Source: Diphasiastrum complanatum
Taxonomy: Eukaryota > Streptophyta > Lycopodiopsida > Lycopodiales > Lycopodiaceae
DNA: 64,000 nucleotides
Reading direction: 5' to 3'
Assembly (NCBI GenBank): GCA_029204225.1
Contig: CM055096.1
Coordinates: forward strand, 43,368,901-43,432,900
Each line of letters opens with the position of its first letter. Position 1 is the stretch's first letter. Positions 41,122 through 51,120 of this stretch are shown piece after piece. The notes beneath the pieces were generated by a model. It worked only from the letters and a program-made list of their open reading frames with translations, ran no database searches and had not been told where the DNA came from. The translations under genes and the position numbers were made by a program.

Positions 41122-41205
41122 GACTATGATGACAATGGGGAGTTGTCCCTCTTGGAGTTTCGTGATTTACTCAAGGCATTTGGAAACAAGATGCTTGATC
41201 AAGAG
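41122..41205 (+). CDS. PSD: Phosphatidylserine decarboxylase exon (EF-hand 1)
   Basis: Phase-0 exon of 28 codons encoding DYDDNGELSLLEFRDLLKAF then GNKMLDQE. The 12-residue loop has D1, D3, N5, E7, S9 and E12, a canonical calcium-binding EF-hand. The acceptor is AAACAAG and the donor GTATAC. In Arabidopsis PSD2/3 the matching sequence is DYNEDG.LSFSEF. A small downstream intron of 332 bp separates it from EF-hand 2. Confidence 0.87.
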
Positions 41206-41537
41206 GTATACATCTAAGATCTTGATCTTTCCGAAAGGATATTTTGACAACAAATCTTGAAGAATTTGTAAGAAAGGTGAAACTTTCAATTTGAATTGCT
41301 TACCTCCTTGATATATGAAGCTCCTCTAACAAGCTTGTAATATCTTTGAGTCACTATGATCAAATATTTCCATGATGGTTGGAATTGCCAATTGTGACTC
41401 AAATTTTTTTTTAATGTACTTAGTAATTTTTTGAAAAGCTTATATAGACATGCTCTTCATATCTTGGAGTTTGATCAATTGGCATCTCCAATAGTTTGGA
41501 TCTACTAATTAATGTTTTGGTGCTTATTTTCAACTAG

Positions 41538-41629
41538 TTGGAGGATCTCTTCAAGAAAGCAGATGAAAACAAGGATGGAAACGTTAGTGCTGATGAGTTG
41601 GCAAGCCTTCTAGCCATACATGCACAAAA
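41538..41629 (+). CDS. PSD: Phosphatidylserine decarboxylase exon (EF-hand 2)
   Basis: It encodes LEDLFKKADENKDGNVSADE then LASLLAIHAQ plus two bases of a Lys codon. The loop has D1, N3, D5, N7, S9 and E12, also canonical. I place the donor at 41,630 (GTACGT) rather than at 41,634 (GTATGT), because only the former leaves the phase needed by the next exon (AA|G). The following intron is 13,661 bp. Confidence 0.87.
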
Positions 41630-42330
41630 GTACGTATGTAGTTCTACCACTACTAGAAATCCTATAAATCAATGTTCAAATCTGTTTGACTTGATCTTAT
41701 ACCATTTTATCAATGATTGTCATTTTTCAAAATGGATTGCTTTTTCAAGGTATATTTAAGATATAAGATACCTTAGAAAATTGATTTTATGGGATATGCT
41801 TACATTTTTTAATGCAAGAGGAATCACATTTCAAATTGGGATGCTATTTATAGTGCTATGGTTTATTTTAAACTTGAGGGCTTGGTGTGTTTTGGTTCAT
41901 GGGTAGCAATTAGCCATCTAAAAATCTCCTCATGTGATTGATCATTGAAAGGAAAACTTTAATCATTTGGCGTTGTTGAAATAAGAACAACCTTGTAGGT
42001 TTGAGAATGCTACTTATTCCTTCAATATTTCATTTGGACCCGAGGCCTTGGCGTGATTTGGTCCATGGGTAGTTAAGTACCATTTATAAGTCTCATGTAG
42101 TCGATCATGCACGTGAAAACTTCAATCATTTTTACTTTTCACTATCCATCCTTGTTGAAGGTAGTATAATCCTCTAGGTTTGACAACACACAACGTGATT
42201 ATGACTTGAGATGGTAGGGAGGTTACTTAATTGTAGAAAAAGAAAAGATGGCATTAATAAAGCTCACAACAAACTTATGTATTCATGGTCATCAACATCA
42301 TGAATGAAGTTTGAGTGTTAGTTAAAGCAA
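41630..42330. other. Intron sequence without recognised element
   Basis: This is intronic sequence after the EF-hand 2 exon. Two short segments (around 41,870-41,960 and 42,030-42,130) resemble each other (TTGGTTCATGGGTAG and TTGGTCCATGGGTAG, then CATGTGATTGATCAT and CATGTAGTCGATCAT), suggesting an old local duplication of about 165 bp. Confidence 0.5.
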
Positions 42331-43570
42331 AGGGCCTCACAAGATATTCATATTGTCCAAATTGAGTTTGAAAGGTAGTTTTATGGACATCATCTTAACA
42401 AACTCTAACCTGATGATACCCACTTTTCAAGTCTCTCTTCCTAAACACAGTAGCACCATGTAGAGCATCTAGTAAATTATCTATTTGTGGCATAGGATAT
42501 TGATGCTTAATAGTTATCTTGTTCAAGCATTGTTAATCCACACACATATGCCAAGATCCACCTTTTTTTTTTACTAGAATGATTGGTGAGGCAAAAAGAG
42601 AGAAGCTACGTTTGATATGCCCATGTGCAAGATAATCCTCTAGCATCTTCCTCACTCTTCTTTCTCTCTCAAACTCATTCTATATGGTGGCTTATTAACA
42701 TGACAGGATCTTGGAATTAGCTGAATCTTGCGTTGAACATTTTTGCTAGGGGTAATACAATTGGCAAATTATTTGTGAACACATTTGTAGACTCTCTACT
42801 AATCTCACAGTCTAGGTTAGTTGAAGTATCATCTTGCACTTGCCACATGCTACTCTCACTAGTACTAGTAGTCATAACTAGAAGAAAACAAACGTAGATA
42901 CTTTCATTGCTTACCTTACACAACTACATAGATTAAGCCGATGGTCTTGGAGGCACATCCTGCTTGCCACAAATAGAAAGCTTACCATCGTGCTGAAACT
43001 TATACACATGAGTGTCCCAGGCTATGTAGTGCTTTCACATCGCATGCCAACACATCCCCAGAAATCATATCTTGCCAGACGACTTATCTCGAAGTCCAGC
43101 TCTTTAGAACAACTTTGAGTAGTCAGGAAATACTCACAATCCTTGTAAGTTGTGTCCCAAATTTTTGTACCCTTTCCATCAGCCATCTTGACTGTGTATT
43201 GGTATCTGGATGGTTGTGTATTCACTCTTAGCTTCTTAACAAGAGTCGAATTCTTGACATTATGTGAGGACCCATTGTCAAATAGAAGTAAAACATCTCT
43301 AACTCAAAGCTGTTCACCTGTAACTACCAAAGAAGTGTTAGGAAATTGATACCCATGCTGCGTCACTTTCAACAATGTCATTGGAGGTGTTGTGCCCACC
43401 TTTTGCACTACAGGAACATGCCTCAATTAAAGAAGACTGTTGCCCGATTTCCACTACTTCCATTGGTTGTTGTTCTTGCTCTATCTAAAGATTATAGGTG
43501 GCTCTCATCTAGTTGTACATTCCTTGCACCAATGTCATCCTTGGCATTAGGCCGCCCGTACAAATTGTAC
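42331..43570 (-). pseudogene. Degenerate gypsy fragment (protease to RT)
   Basis: On the minus strand, 43,022-43,300 resembles a retropepsin (FDNGSSHNVKNSTLVKKL, then YTVKMADGKGTKIWDT). The stretch 42,400-42,680 reads [51 protein letters not shown] and [10 protein letters not shown], the start of a gypsy RT. Many stops and frameshifts are present. No LTRs are recognised. Its right side ends where copia-2 and a hAT-like scrap begin. Confidence 0.75.
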
Positions 43571-43669
43571 TAGTGTTTTCACGAATCGAGATTTGTTGGG
43601 TGACAATGAATCGATCCCGGATAGAATCGGGACTGGAATTTTTTTTTAGCTATAGAGGGCAGCTGTAGT
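43571..43669. other. Possible hAT-like terminal scrap
   Basis: It contains CACGAATCGAGATTTG and GAATCGATCCCGG, similar in style to the hAT subterminal arrays, directly left of copia-2. On the far side of copia-2 (49,376-49,565) is an acidic coding scrap like a hAT C-terminal tail. A hAT remnant interrupted by copia-2 is possible but unproven. Confidence 0.3.
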
Positions 43670-44071
43670 TGTTAGAATCGAAGAGATTCTCTAATCAGAG
43701 TAGACTAATCTTATTAGTACTCACACAAAACATCAACCACAAGCTGAAGAAGAAGAGAGATTGCAAGAAGCTATGCTTCATAAGCTGGAAACTGAGATAA
43801 CAATGGAGGTGGGCACCCATCTACTCTTATAGAGGCTGTCCACAATGAAAAGCAAAAGCTATTCTACTACAATAGCAATTGAAATGCTAATTATGAAGTC
43901 TTAACAATAGAAATCTATGCTAACTTGGTTAAAATAGATTTCTATACTATTCTAGCAAAATTGGTACTAACTTAGGTACCCATACTAAAAATAGATAGTA
44001 CCTATACTAAAAATAGAAATAGGCCTTCTAGCACGCATGCTGGCCTCTACAATCAACCATTAATTCTAACA
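43670..44071 (-). repeat. Copia-2 3' LTR
   Basis: This 402-bp LTR is about 2 percent diverged from the 5' LTR. It carries the duplicated word ATACTAAAAATAGA near its end and a purine-rich GAAGAAGAAGAGAG near its start. Confidence 0.93.
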
Positions 44072-44571
44072 CTCCCCCTTAATGGATAATTGATTATCAA
44101 TAACACCTAGGAGAGTCCTGAACTTCTCAAATTTTTCACGACCAAGTCCTTTTGTGAAGATATCTGCAACTTGATCATTGGTGTCACAGTAGATCAACTC
44201 TACTTCACCACTTTGTAACTTTTCTCGTATAAAATGCTGCTGAACTTCAATATGCTTTGACCTGCTATGAAATACTGGATTCTTTGCAAGGTGTATACAA
44301 CTCTGATTGTCACACATAGAATTGTAGGTTCAACTTGTTCTATATGAAGATCTTTTAGAATCCTTCGTAACCAAATTGCTTCACAAGTTGCTGATGTAGT
44401 AGCCCTGTACTCTGCCTCTGTAGAAGATAAAGCAATTGTTGGTTGCTTTTTACTACTCCAAGATATAGTTCCTGTTTCAAGATTAAATGCATATCCTGTA
44501 GTCGATCTTCTATCTTCTTCTGCATTTCCTGCCCAGTCAGCATCAACAAAACCCTCAAGTTTTACTTTTGT
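44072..44571 (-). pseudogene. Copia-2 RNase H
   Basis: On the minus strand: the first RNase H Asp in FVDADWAGN (about 44,540), then a frameshift; [20 protein letters not shown] follows at about 44,400. The stretch 44,066-44,317 continues [20 protein letters not shown] and [13 protein letters not shown] up to FTKGLGREKF. The usual copia RNase H residues are present, but two frameshifts split the domain. Confidence 0.83.
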
Positions 44572-45123
44572 TCATTTACCATAATAAATGCCATACCTGA
44601 GTGTCCCTTTGACATAACGCAATATCCTTTTTGCCGCTTTCCAATGACAAACTTTTGGTAAAGACATGAACTGACTCACCATGCTCACTGCATATGAAAT
44701 GTCTGGTCGAGTAGTCGTTAGATAGATAAGACTACCTACAAGCTGCCTATAAAGTGTTTCATTCACACTTTCAGAATTTTCCTCTTTTGTAAGCTTTACA
44801 CTTGGATCATATGGTGTAGAAATGGACTTACAATCAAGCATGTTAAACTTCTTGAGTGACTCTCTTGCATACTTTGCTTGTGATATGAAAAGACTTTCCT
44901 TTGATCTCCAAACTTCAATACCCAAACAATATTGAAGTCTCTCTAAATCTTTCATATCAAACTCCTGTGAAAGGTTGTTCTTTATCTTCTCTATTAGTGA
45001 CTTATTTGACCCTGTGATAATAAGATCATCTACATAAAGAACAATAATGACTATGTCATCCAAATCTTTCATAATATAAAGCGTTGACTCTGACATGCTT
45101 CTATGAAAATTCTGCTTCAAAAT
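44572..45123 (-). pseudogene. Copia-2 RT second half with YVDD
   Basis: This frame of 182 residues contains LYVDDLIITGSNKSL (the catalytic Asp pair, intact), SQEFDMKDLERLQYCLGIEV, SLFISQAKYARESL, CKSISTPYDPSVKL, YRQLVGSLIYLTTTRPDIS and RILRYVKGTL. It is intact in itself but is cut from the RT first half by a 340-bp insertion. Confidence 0.9.
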
Positions 45124-45462
45124 CGAAAATGAAGATATGAGCTGGTTAAGTATAGATCATGAAGAGGCCTAAGTCATTTTTTGAGAATATATCTCCTAGG
45201 TACTTGCCTTATAAATTAAGGGCTAGACCTTTAATAGGAAAAGACATTGCCTTGGATAACCCTTAACTAGGTCGTCCATACGAAATGACTAGTTATGAAA
45301 AGACATGTTAAACTAGAGTAACTTTAACTCATAGTTAAGTATACGTCTTATGGTATAGTTGAACAGCGACGCACCTATTGTTTAAGAGGTGTGTTTGTTC
45401 ATCCCATAGAACATATATTGATCTCACACTTCAGTCTCGATCATCGAAAGAGAAGAGTTTAT
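45124..45462. mobile_element. Unidentified 340-bp insertion inside copia-2 RT
   Basis: Comparison with copia-3 (11,595-11,640) shows that the bases CGTATCAACAATTATT are replaced here by about 340 bp of AT-rich, non-coding sequence. It lies between [11 protein letters not shown] and QNFHRSMSE. I see no terminal inverted repeats and no target duplication, and no other copy in the window. It could be a small non-autonomous element or filler DNA from a repair event. Confidence 0.6.
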
Positions 45463-45464
45463 GC

Positions 45465-45962
45465 TTATGTATACCATGCTCTAGGTGCTTGTTTCAACCC
45501 ATATAATGCTTTCTTTAACTTGCAAACCAAGTGCTCTTTGCCTTCAACCTCATAACCCTGAGGTTGCTCCAGATAAACCTCTTCTTCAAGGTAACCGTTC
45601 AAGAAAGCACTCTTGACATCCATTTGCTGAATATCCCATCCAAAATGAGATGCAATTGCCAAAACACTCCTCAAAGTATTCGTTTTAGCAACCGGTGCGA
45701 AAGTATCTTCATAGTCAATCCCTTCCCTCTGAGCATATCCTTTGGCTACTAATCTGGCCTTATACTTATCTATAGAACCATCAGACTTAAACTTGGTTCT
45801 ATAAATCCACTTGCAACCAATTGGTTTCTTACCTGCTGGAAGTTCAACAAGATCCCATGTCTCGTTTTTCATGATAGAACTGAACTCCTCATCCATAGCA
45901 GTTTTCCAAACTTGTTCTTTTGCAGCATCTTCATAAAATAAAGGATCCTCAAAATCCAACAC
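45465..45962 (-). pseudogene. Copia-2 RT first half
   Basis: It carries [79 protein letters not shown] and [12 protein letters not shown]. It is nearly identical to copia-3 at 11,130-11,590. It is joined to the integrase part by a small deletion/frameshift at about 45,960, which removes the HYAFMAS segment present in copia-3. Confidence 0.9.
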
Positions 45963-47482
45963 TGATAAATCGTTTCTTCACCATCTTCATGATAGTGTCC
46001 ACTTGACCGTGTCAATCTCTTAGCTCCTTGTTGACTCGATTCTCCCTCATCCAACATTTGACTATCTTTTATAGTCTCAAAATACCATCTTGGGAACTTC
46101 TTTGTAGGTGACGTAGAAGGAGAATATGTATCAAATACCCTTGACCTTTCCTTCCGTTTACCAAGATCCACCTGTGTACACACCCTTGGTATAACTTGTG
46201 TAGAATCTGTATCACATGGACCTGTATCTCCCTGAACATCATCTATAATAGGAGTTTTTGATGAAGGAGAAAATACATCCTCCTCATGATCTTCTAGGGT
46301 AGAAGACTCACTTTCTTCAAACACAACATCCCTGCTCATAATCACCTTCTTACTGGTAAGATTGTAAAGGCGATATGCCTTCTCTTCCTCATCATAACCA
46401 AGGAATAAACACTTGATTGCCTTTGAATCAAGTTTTTGACGATTATCTTTAGGAATATGAGCATATGCTATACAACCAAAAACTCGTAGATGATCCACTT
46501 TAGGTTTTATATCTGTGAAAGCTTTTTCTGGAGTTCGATTTAGAATAGCTTTTGTAGAACTTCTGTTAAGCAAGTAAACTGCTGTACTAACTGCTTCGCC
46601 CCACAAATGATTGTCGAGGTTCTTACCTCGTAGCATGCTTTGAGCACTCTCCACAATAGACCTGTTCTTTCTCTCGGCTACTCCATTATGCTGTGGTGTA
46701 TCAGTTGAAGCAAATTGTCTCTTGATTCCATGTTCTTTGCGGAATTCCTGGAACTCTGTAGATATCAATTCACCTCCCTTATCTGAACGTAGAATCTTGA
46801 TTTGCTTTCCTGTCTGCTTCTCAACAAGTGATTTGAACTGAGTAAAGAACTTAAAAGCTTGACTCTTGTACTTAAGCAAGTATATCCATACCTTCCTGGA
46901 AAAATCATCCACAAATATCATGAAGTAGGATGCTCCCCCTATAGACTCAGTCTGCATGGGACCGCATAAGTCTGTATGAACAAGCTCCAAGATTTCCTTG
47001 GCTCTATATGCTCCATCCTTGGGAAACGGCATACGATGATGCTTGCCCATAACACATCCTTCACAAATTTTTCCTGAAGATACAATATTAGGTAATCCTA
47101 TTACCATATTATTGTCTTTTAGAACCTGTAAGCTTTTATAGTTCAGATGTCCAAACCTTTCATGCCATATCCTGCTCTCCATACTATCAGAAGCTACACA
47201 AACCTGATGATCCAATGTAGTTGCATCAAGTTTGTAAAGTCGACCTTCCAACAATCCTTTGACCACAACTTTGTAACCTCTGTTTTTGTCTTTGATGAGA
47301 CACTTTTGATCGTCAAACTCAACTTTCATATTCTGTTTAGCTATGGCAGAAACTGAAAGTAAATTCTTTTTTAAGCCTGGAACATAGAGAACATTCTTAA
47401 TTTCTCCTATATTCCCTGAAGGTAAATGTACTCTCACTGTACCTCTACCTTTGATATCGTAAGAAGAATTGTCTCCAAGTTT
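45963..47482 (-). CDS. Copia-2 integrase region
   Basis: This is a long frame. GAG-pre-integrase: [15 protein letters not shown] and [12 protein letters not shown]. Integrase core: D in [14 protein letters not shown] in [11 protein letters not shown] and E in [11 protein letters not shown]. Later sequence: [16 protein letters not shown] and [17 protein letters not shown]. The catalytic residues are intact. The frame starts at about 47,480 with [20 protein letters not shown], which is protease C-terminal sequence; the active-site part is missing because the adjacent segment is inverted or deleted. Confidence 0.9.
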
Positions 47483-47685
47483 GACATGTGAACAAAGAGA
47501 AATGGCAATTGTGATTTTTGTGGCAAGTATGGTCATTTTGCGTTTGAGTGCAGGAAAAAGAAGGCTATCCAGGACAAGAAGAAGCAGTCAGGCAACTTCA
47601 TTGAAGACGAAGACAAAAGTGAAGCTGTGGGATGCTATGAGTTATTCTCAGCTTCAACATCAGAGATTTGGAACTGTCTCCTTTT
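47483..47685 (+). pseudogene. Copia-2 inverted segment with the gag zinc knuckle
   Basis: Although copia-2 is on the minus strand, this segment reads on the + strand: RNGNCDFCGKYGHFAFECRK (zinc knuckle CX2CX4HX4C), AIQDKKKQSGNF and CYELFSASTSEIW. That is the gag end and gag-protease linker, which should follow the gag frame ending near 47,690 on the minus strand. The segment has therefore been inverted in place, and the protease active site between it and 47,482 is lost. Confidence 0.82.
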
Positions 47686-47689
47686 TCCG

Positions 47690-48382
47690 TATTGTCCTTC
47701 CCTTCTTGCTTCTGATCCTTTTGGCCTCCTTTCTTCTTGCCCTTCTTACCTTGATTCTTGGAAAAGAATCCTAGTTCCTTGAAATCTTCCCTAGACATCA
47801 AGTTTTGTCTTCGTAATTCCTCTTGAAGTAGCAAACCATGGAGCTCGTCAAATGTCGGCGATCTCTCCCTCAAACTTAGTGTCATAACAAAGTTCTGATA
47901 TTGTAATGGTAAGCTATTCAAAACAATTTGTACTAGAGTATTATCAAGTACAATTTCTCCTATAGAAGACAACTGATCTCTTAGATCCTTCACCCTGGTA
48001 ATAAAATCCGTAATGGATTCTTCTGATTCCATTTTCAAGGTATGAAGCTTATTGTTCAAGAACAACGCTCGAGACTTACTTACCGTTTCATATGTGTTCT
48101 TAAGGATATCCCATGCATCCTTAGGCCCAATTGCATTCCTGATCAACGGAATCACCTTATCCTTCACAGATAAGTTGATGATATGATGCGCACGTTGCAC
48201 CCGTTTTCAAATGCCCTTCTATCTTGATCATTGCGACCGTGAGCCATCACCTCTTGTCCCATGACAATTTCCCAATAATCTTTGTCCTGAAGGATATTCT
48301 GAAGTTTGAACTTCCACAAGCTGTAGTTAGATCCATCTAACTTGCTTGACTCCGGAAGAACGGATTCATTCAGATTCCCCAT
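47690..48382 (-). pseudogene. gag: Copia-2 gag
   Basis: It starts MGNLNESVLPESSKLDGSNY with SLWKFKLQNILQ. A frameshift at about 48,190 separates it from the rest: HHIINLSVKDKVIPLIRN, GPKDAWDILKNTYETV, ESITDFITRVKDLRDQLSSI, VLNSLPLQYQNFVMTLS and LHGLLLQEELRRQN. It is the usual copia gag. The zinc knuckle is in the adjacent inverted segment. Confidence 0.88.
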
Positions 48383-48973
48383 TTTTGTCGTTCAAAAAAA
48401 GGCCTTCCACTAAGAATGCAATAATTTTTGACGGGTTGCACCGGATCAGACCTGTCTTGTTTGCTGCTGCCTCAGATCAGACCTGTCTGATTTCTTCTGC
48501 TCAGATGCTGCCTTCACCAGTTGCTGCCGCCCTCATAAGCTGCCTGCACCAGCTGTATCCTGCAAATATATGACCTGCAACAGATCTGCCTCCCTCAGGA
48601 GAACCTGCCCAGGTACTGCTGCCCTCAAGAAAAGCCTGCTCAGGTTCTACCGCCCTCAGAAAAAACCTGCTCAGGTTCTACCGCCCTCAGGAAAAGCCTG
48701 CTCAGGTTCTACCGCCCTCAGCTACTGCTGCCTTCAGATAAACTTGCACCAGCTGTGACCTTCACCAGATGTGACCTGTCTGAAACCTCTGCTATGGATG
48801 TTGTCTCCCTCAGATCTGCCTGTCCAGAAGCTATCTGCGCCAGATGTGACCTCCACCAGATACAACCTTCACCAAATAGCACCTCCACTAGATGTGACCT
48901 CCACCAGTAAAACCTGCAGCGCTGATCTTCTCCTTCCGTAGATCCCGATCTTAACGAGATGGCTCTGATACCA
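48383..48973 (-). repeat. Copia-2 leader with 31-bp tandem repeats, and PBS
   Basis: This non-coding leader is built largely of degenerate CCTGC..CAG..CTCAG words. The stretch 48,596-48,722 holds about three and a half copies of a 31-bp unit (core CCTGCTCAGGTTCTACCGCC). The PBS is at 48,961-48,973. The ORFs here are repeat-derived. Confidence 0.8.
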
Positions 48974-49375
48974 TGTTAGAATCGAAGAGATTCTCTAATC
49001 GGAGTAGACTAATCTTATTAGTACTCACACAAAACATCAACCACAAGCTGAAGAAGAAGAGAGACTGCAAGAAGCTATGCTTCATAAGCTGGAAACTGAG
49101 ACAACAATGGAGGTGGGCGCCCATCTACTCTTATAGAGGCTGTCCACAATGAAAAGCAAAAGCTATTCTACTACAATAGCAATTGAAATGCTAATTATGA
49201 AGTCTTAACAATAGAAATCTATGCTAACTTGGTTAAAATAGATTTCTATACTATTCTAGCAAAATTGGTACTAACTTAGGTACCTATACTAAAAATAGAT
49301 AGTACCTATTTAAAAAATAGAAATAGGCCTTCTAGCACGCAGGCTGGCCTCTACAATCAACCATTAATTCTAACA
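48974..49375 (-). repeat. Copia-2 5' LTR
   Basis: This 402-bp LTR pairs with 43,670-44,071 and is very similar to the copia-3 LTR (10,134-10,535, reverse orientation). Confidence 0.93.
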
Positions 49376-49565
49376 CAGTAGCTCTACCGAGGAGACTGAG
49401 GAGAGCGAGTATCAGAGCCAGGGGTCGTCTTCTGATGAGGCCTCAGAGGCTTGGGATGATGATGATGATGATGAGGAGGAGGAGGAGGAGGAGCATGTCC
49501 AGGAGGCTACGATGCCACCCCCACTAGGAGGACCAGGAGGAGGGTCACCTAGATTTATATTATAG
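49376..49565 (+). pseudogene. Acidic coding scrap, possibly a hAT transposase tail
   Basis: An open stretch reads SSTEETEESEYQSQGSSSDE, then WDDDDDDDEEEEEEEHVQEA, then a Pro/Gly-rich end with a TAG/TAA cluster at about 49,560. Composition resembles the acidic/Ser-rich C-terminal tail of the hAT at 28,857-29,633 (DSDDLSYHDSDEP) without close identity. It might instead be part of an unrelated nuclear protein gene fragment. Confidence 0.35.
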
Positions 49566-51120
49566 TTCATAGTCTAGATTCTAGAATCTAGGTCAAGACT
49601 TGATATTTCATGGTTTACCTAGATTCTAGCATTACATTATTATGACAGACAATAGACTATAGGTGACGAAAAGCTAGCAAGCTCAAAGCAATGTACAGAT
49701 TTTTGCAAAATCAAGAAGCTAAGCCCTTCTAGCAAACTAGGAACAAGCTCTTTGCACAGGAACTAACTATACAGACAGAGCACCCAAATTTCTGAGAGAA
49801 CTACATATAACTGACGTTCTCTAGTAAAAAATGAGCAAAATAGGGTTGCCTACTAGCAATCAACAAAAAGTGAAGAATATTCACTAAATAGAAAGGTAAA
49901 TAGCCCTACCTATGACCTATGTTCTGAAGCTATTGTAGCTATTCGATTCAAAAAGTAATGAGTAGTGTGAAAGTTACAAGAAACTTTGCATAACCTATGT
50001 AGGCTGGAATTTCACAAAAGCAAAGAGAAAACGTATGAAAAGTAGCAAAAATTGCTTATAAGCCACTAGAAGACCAATGATCCACCACAAGTCAATTCCC
50101 CATGCAGCATGTGACACATGTCCAATGACTAGTCAATTCCTACTTTTTAGGTGATTGGTCCAACAACTTGTAAATAAAAGACCGAGTACCTCTTACCAAT
50201 TACAAGCAAGTCAACGAATTCACTAAAACTCTACTATTTACATTTTCCTACAAAACACCATAGGTTGAGGTGAGCCATTTAAATATTATGATCTACAGTT
50301 TACAAGTCCAACATGTTCACATTGAGGTAGGACTATAAGTATATCACAACATTTAAATGGAAAAAAATTGGTTGAGTTATATCGTAACACATTTTGAACT
50401 TCTAGATGTATGGAATGAGATTATGAGACATGCTATGATGAGTAATAATCTTAATAATTATCATTATACTTACTGAAAAGCTATACACATACCTTTGTTA
50501 TACTTGCGTTAAGATTTGTGATTACTAGCTTTGTGGTGGCGAGGGACAAAATAAATGAGCATATGAACATGCTTTCTATGGTTCCTAAGTTGAAGAAAGT
50601 ATGTTTATGTTATCAAATGGGAACATAAAGTGTCTCTCAACAAAAATATTAATATTTAGTTGTATGACTGTCATTTGGTACTAAGAATAATCAAGATCTA
50701 AAGAAAGCGTGGAATTGTTGATGTGGAGATCACTCTTACTTAAGGCATATATGCCAATGCTAGTCCCAAGATATGATGCCAAGATTGAAATAAGTGATGT
50801 GTGGTAGTTGACATGATGTAATGGTTGTGTGATCGTGTTACGTCCATTTGCAGTACAAAGGATTTGGAATAGTCCTTGGCATGGACATGCATTCACGTAA
50901 CATTAGGAGCGCCCAGGCCTTCACAAGGTTGTTAATCACATAACTAGCCTTGAATGGAATTTTAAGGCATAACTAATAATCTCAAACATTGGATGGACGT
51001 AACAAATGGTGTCTATCGTTGCTCTATCCTTCTAGTGAAAATAGAACTCTGATCAAATGGTGATTTTTGTCTGAACTCAGGAATTCGTTCCTATGACGAT
51101 AGCTAGACGTGAAGAAAGTT
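49566..51120. other. Intron sequence without recognised element
   Basis: This is AT-rich, with no credible ORF, LTR, TIR or RNA gene recognised. TCTAGATTCTAGAATCTAGG at about 49,570 is a small palindrome. Confidence 0.5.

Larger units (their letters stand above)
43670..49375 (-). mobile_element. Copia-2: Ty1/copia LTR retrotransposon
   Basis: This is an LTR-to-LTR element of 5,706 bp on the minus strand, same family as copia-3. LTRs are 43,670-44,071 (3') and 48,974-49,375 (5'), each 402 bp, TGTTAG...CTAACA, differing at roughly nine positions. The PBS TGGTATCAGAGCC abuts the 5' LTR and the polypurine tract AAGGGGGAGT abuts the 3' LTR. Flanking bases (GTAGT and CAGTA) do not form a clean target duplication. 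Defects are an inverted gag/zinc-knuckle segment, loss of the protease active site, frameshifts and a 340-bp insertion in RT. Confidence 0.93.

Noticed and set aside
41634-41759. Reading the EF-hand 2 exon through to the stop at 41,757 as a small intronless calcium-binding protein
   Set aside because: The frame after the donor site is AT-rich and meaningless, while splicing at 41,630 gives the exact phase needed by the downstream CPVC exon.
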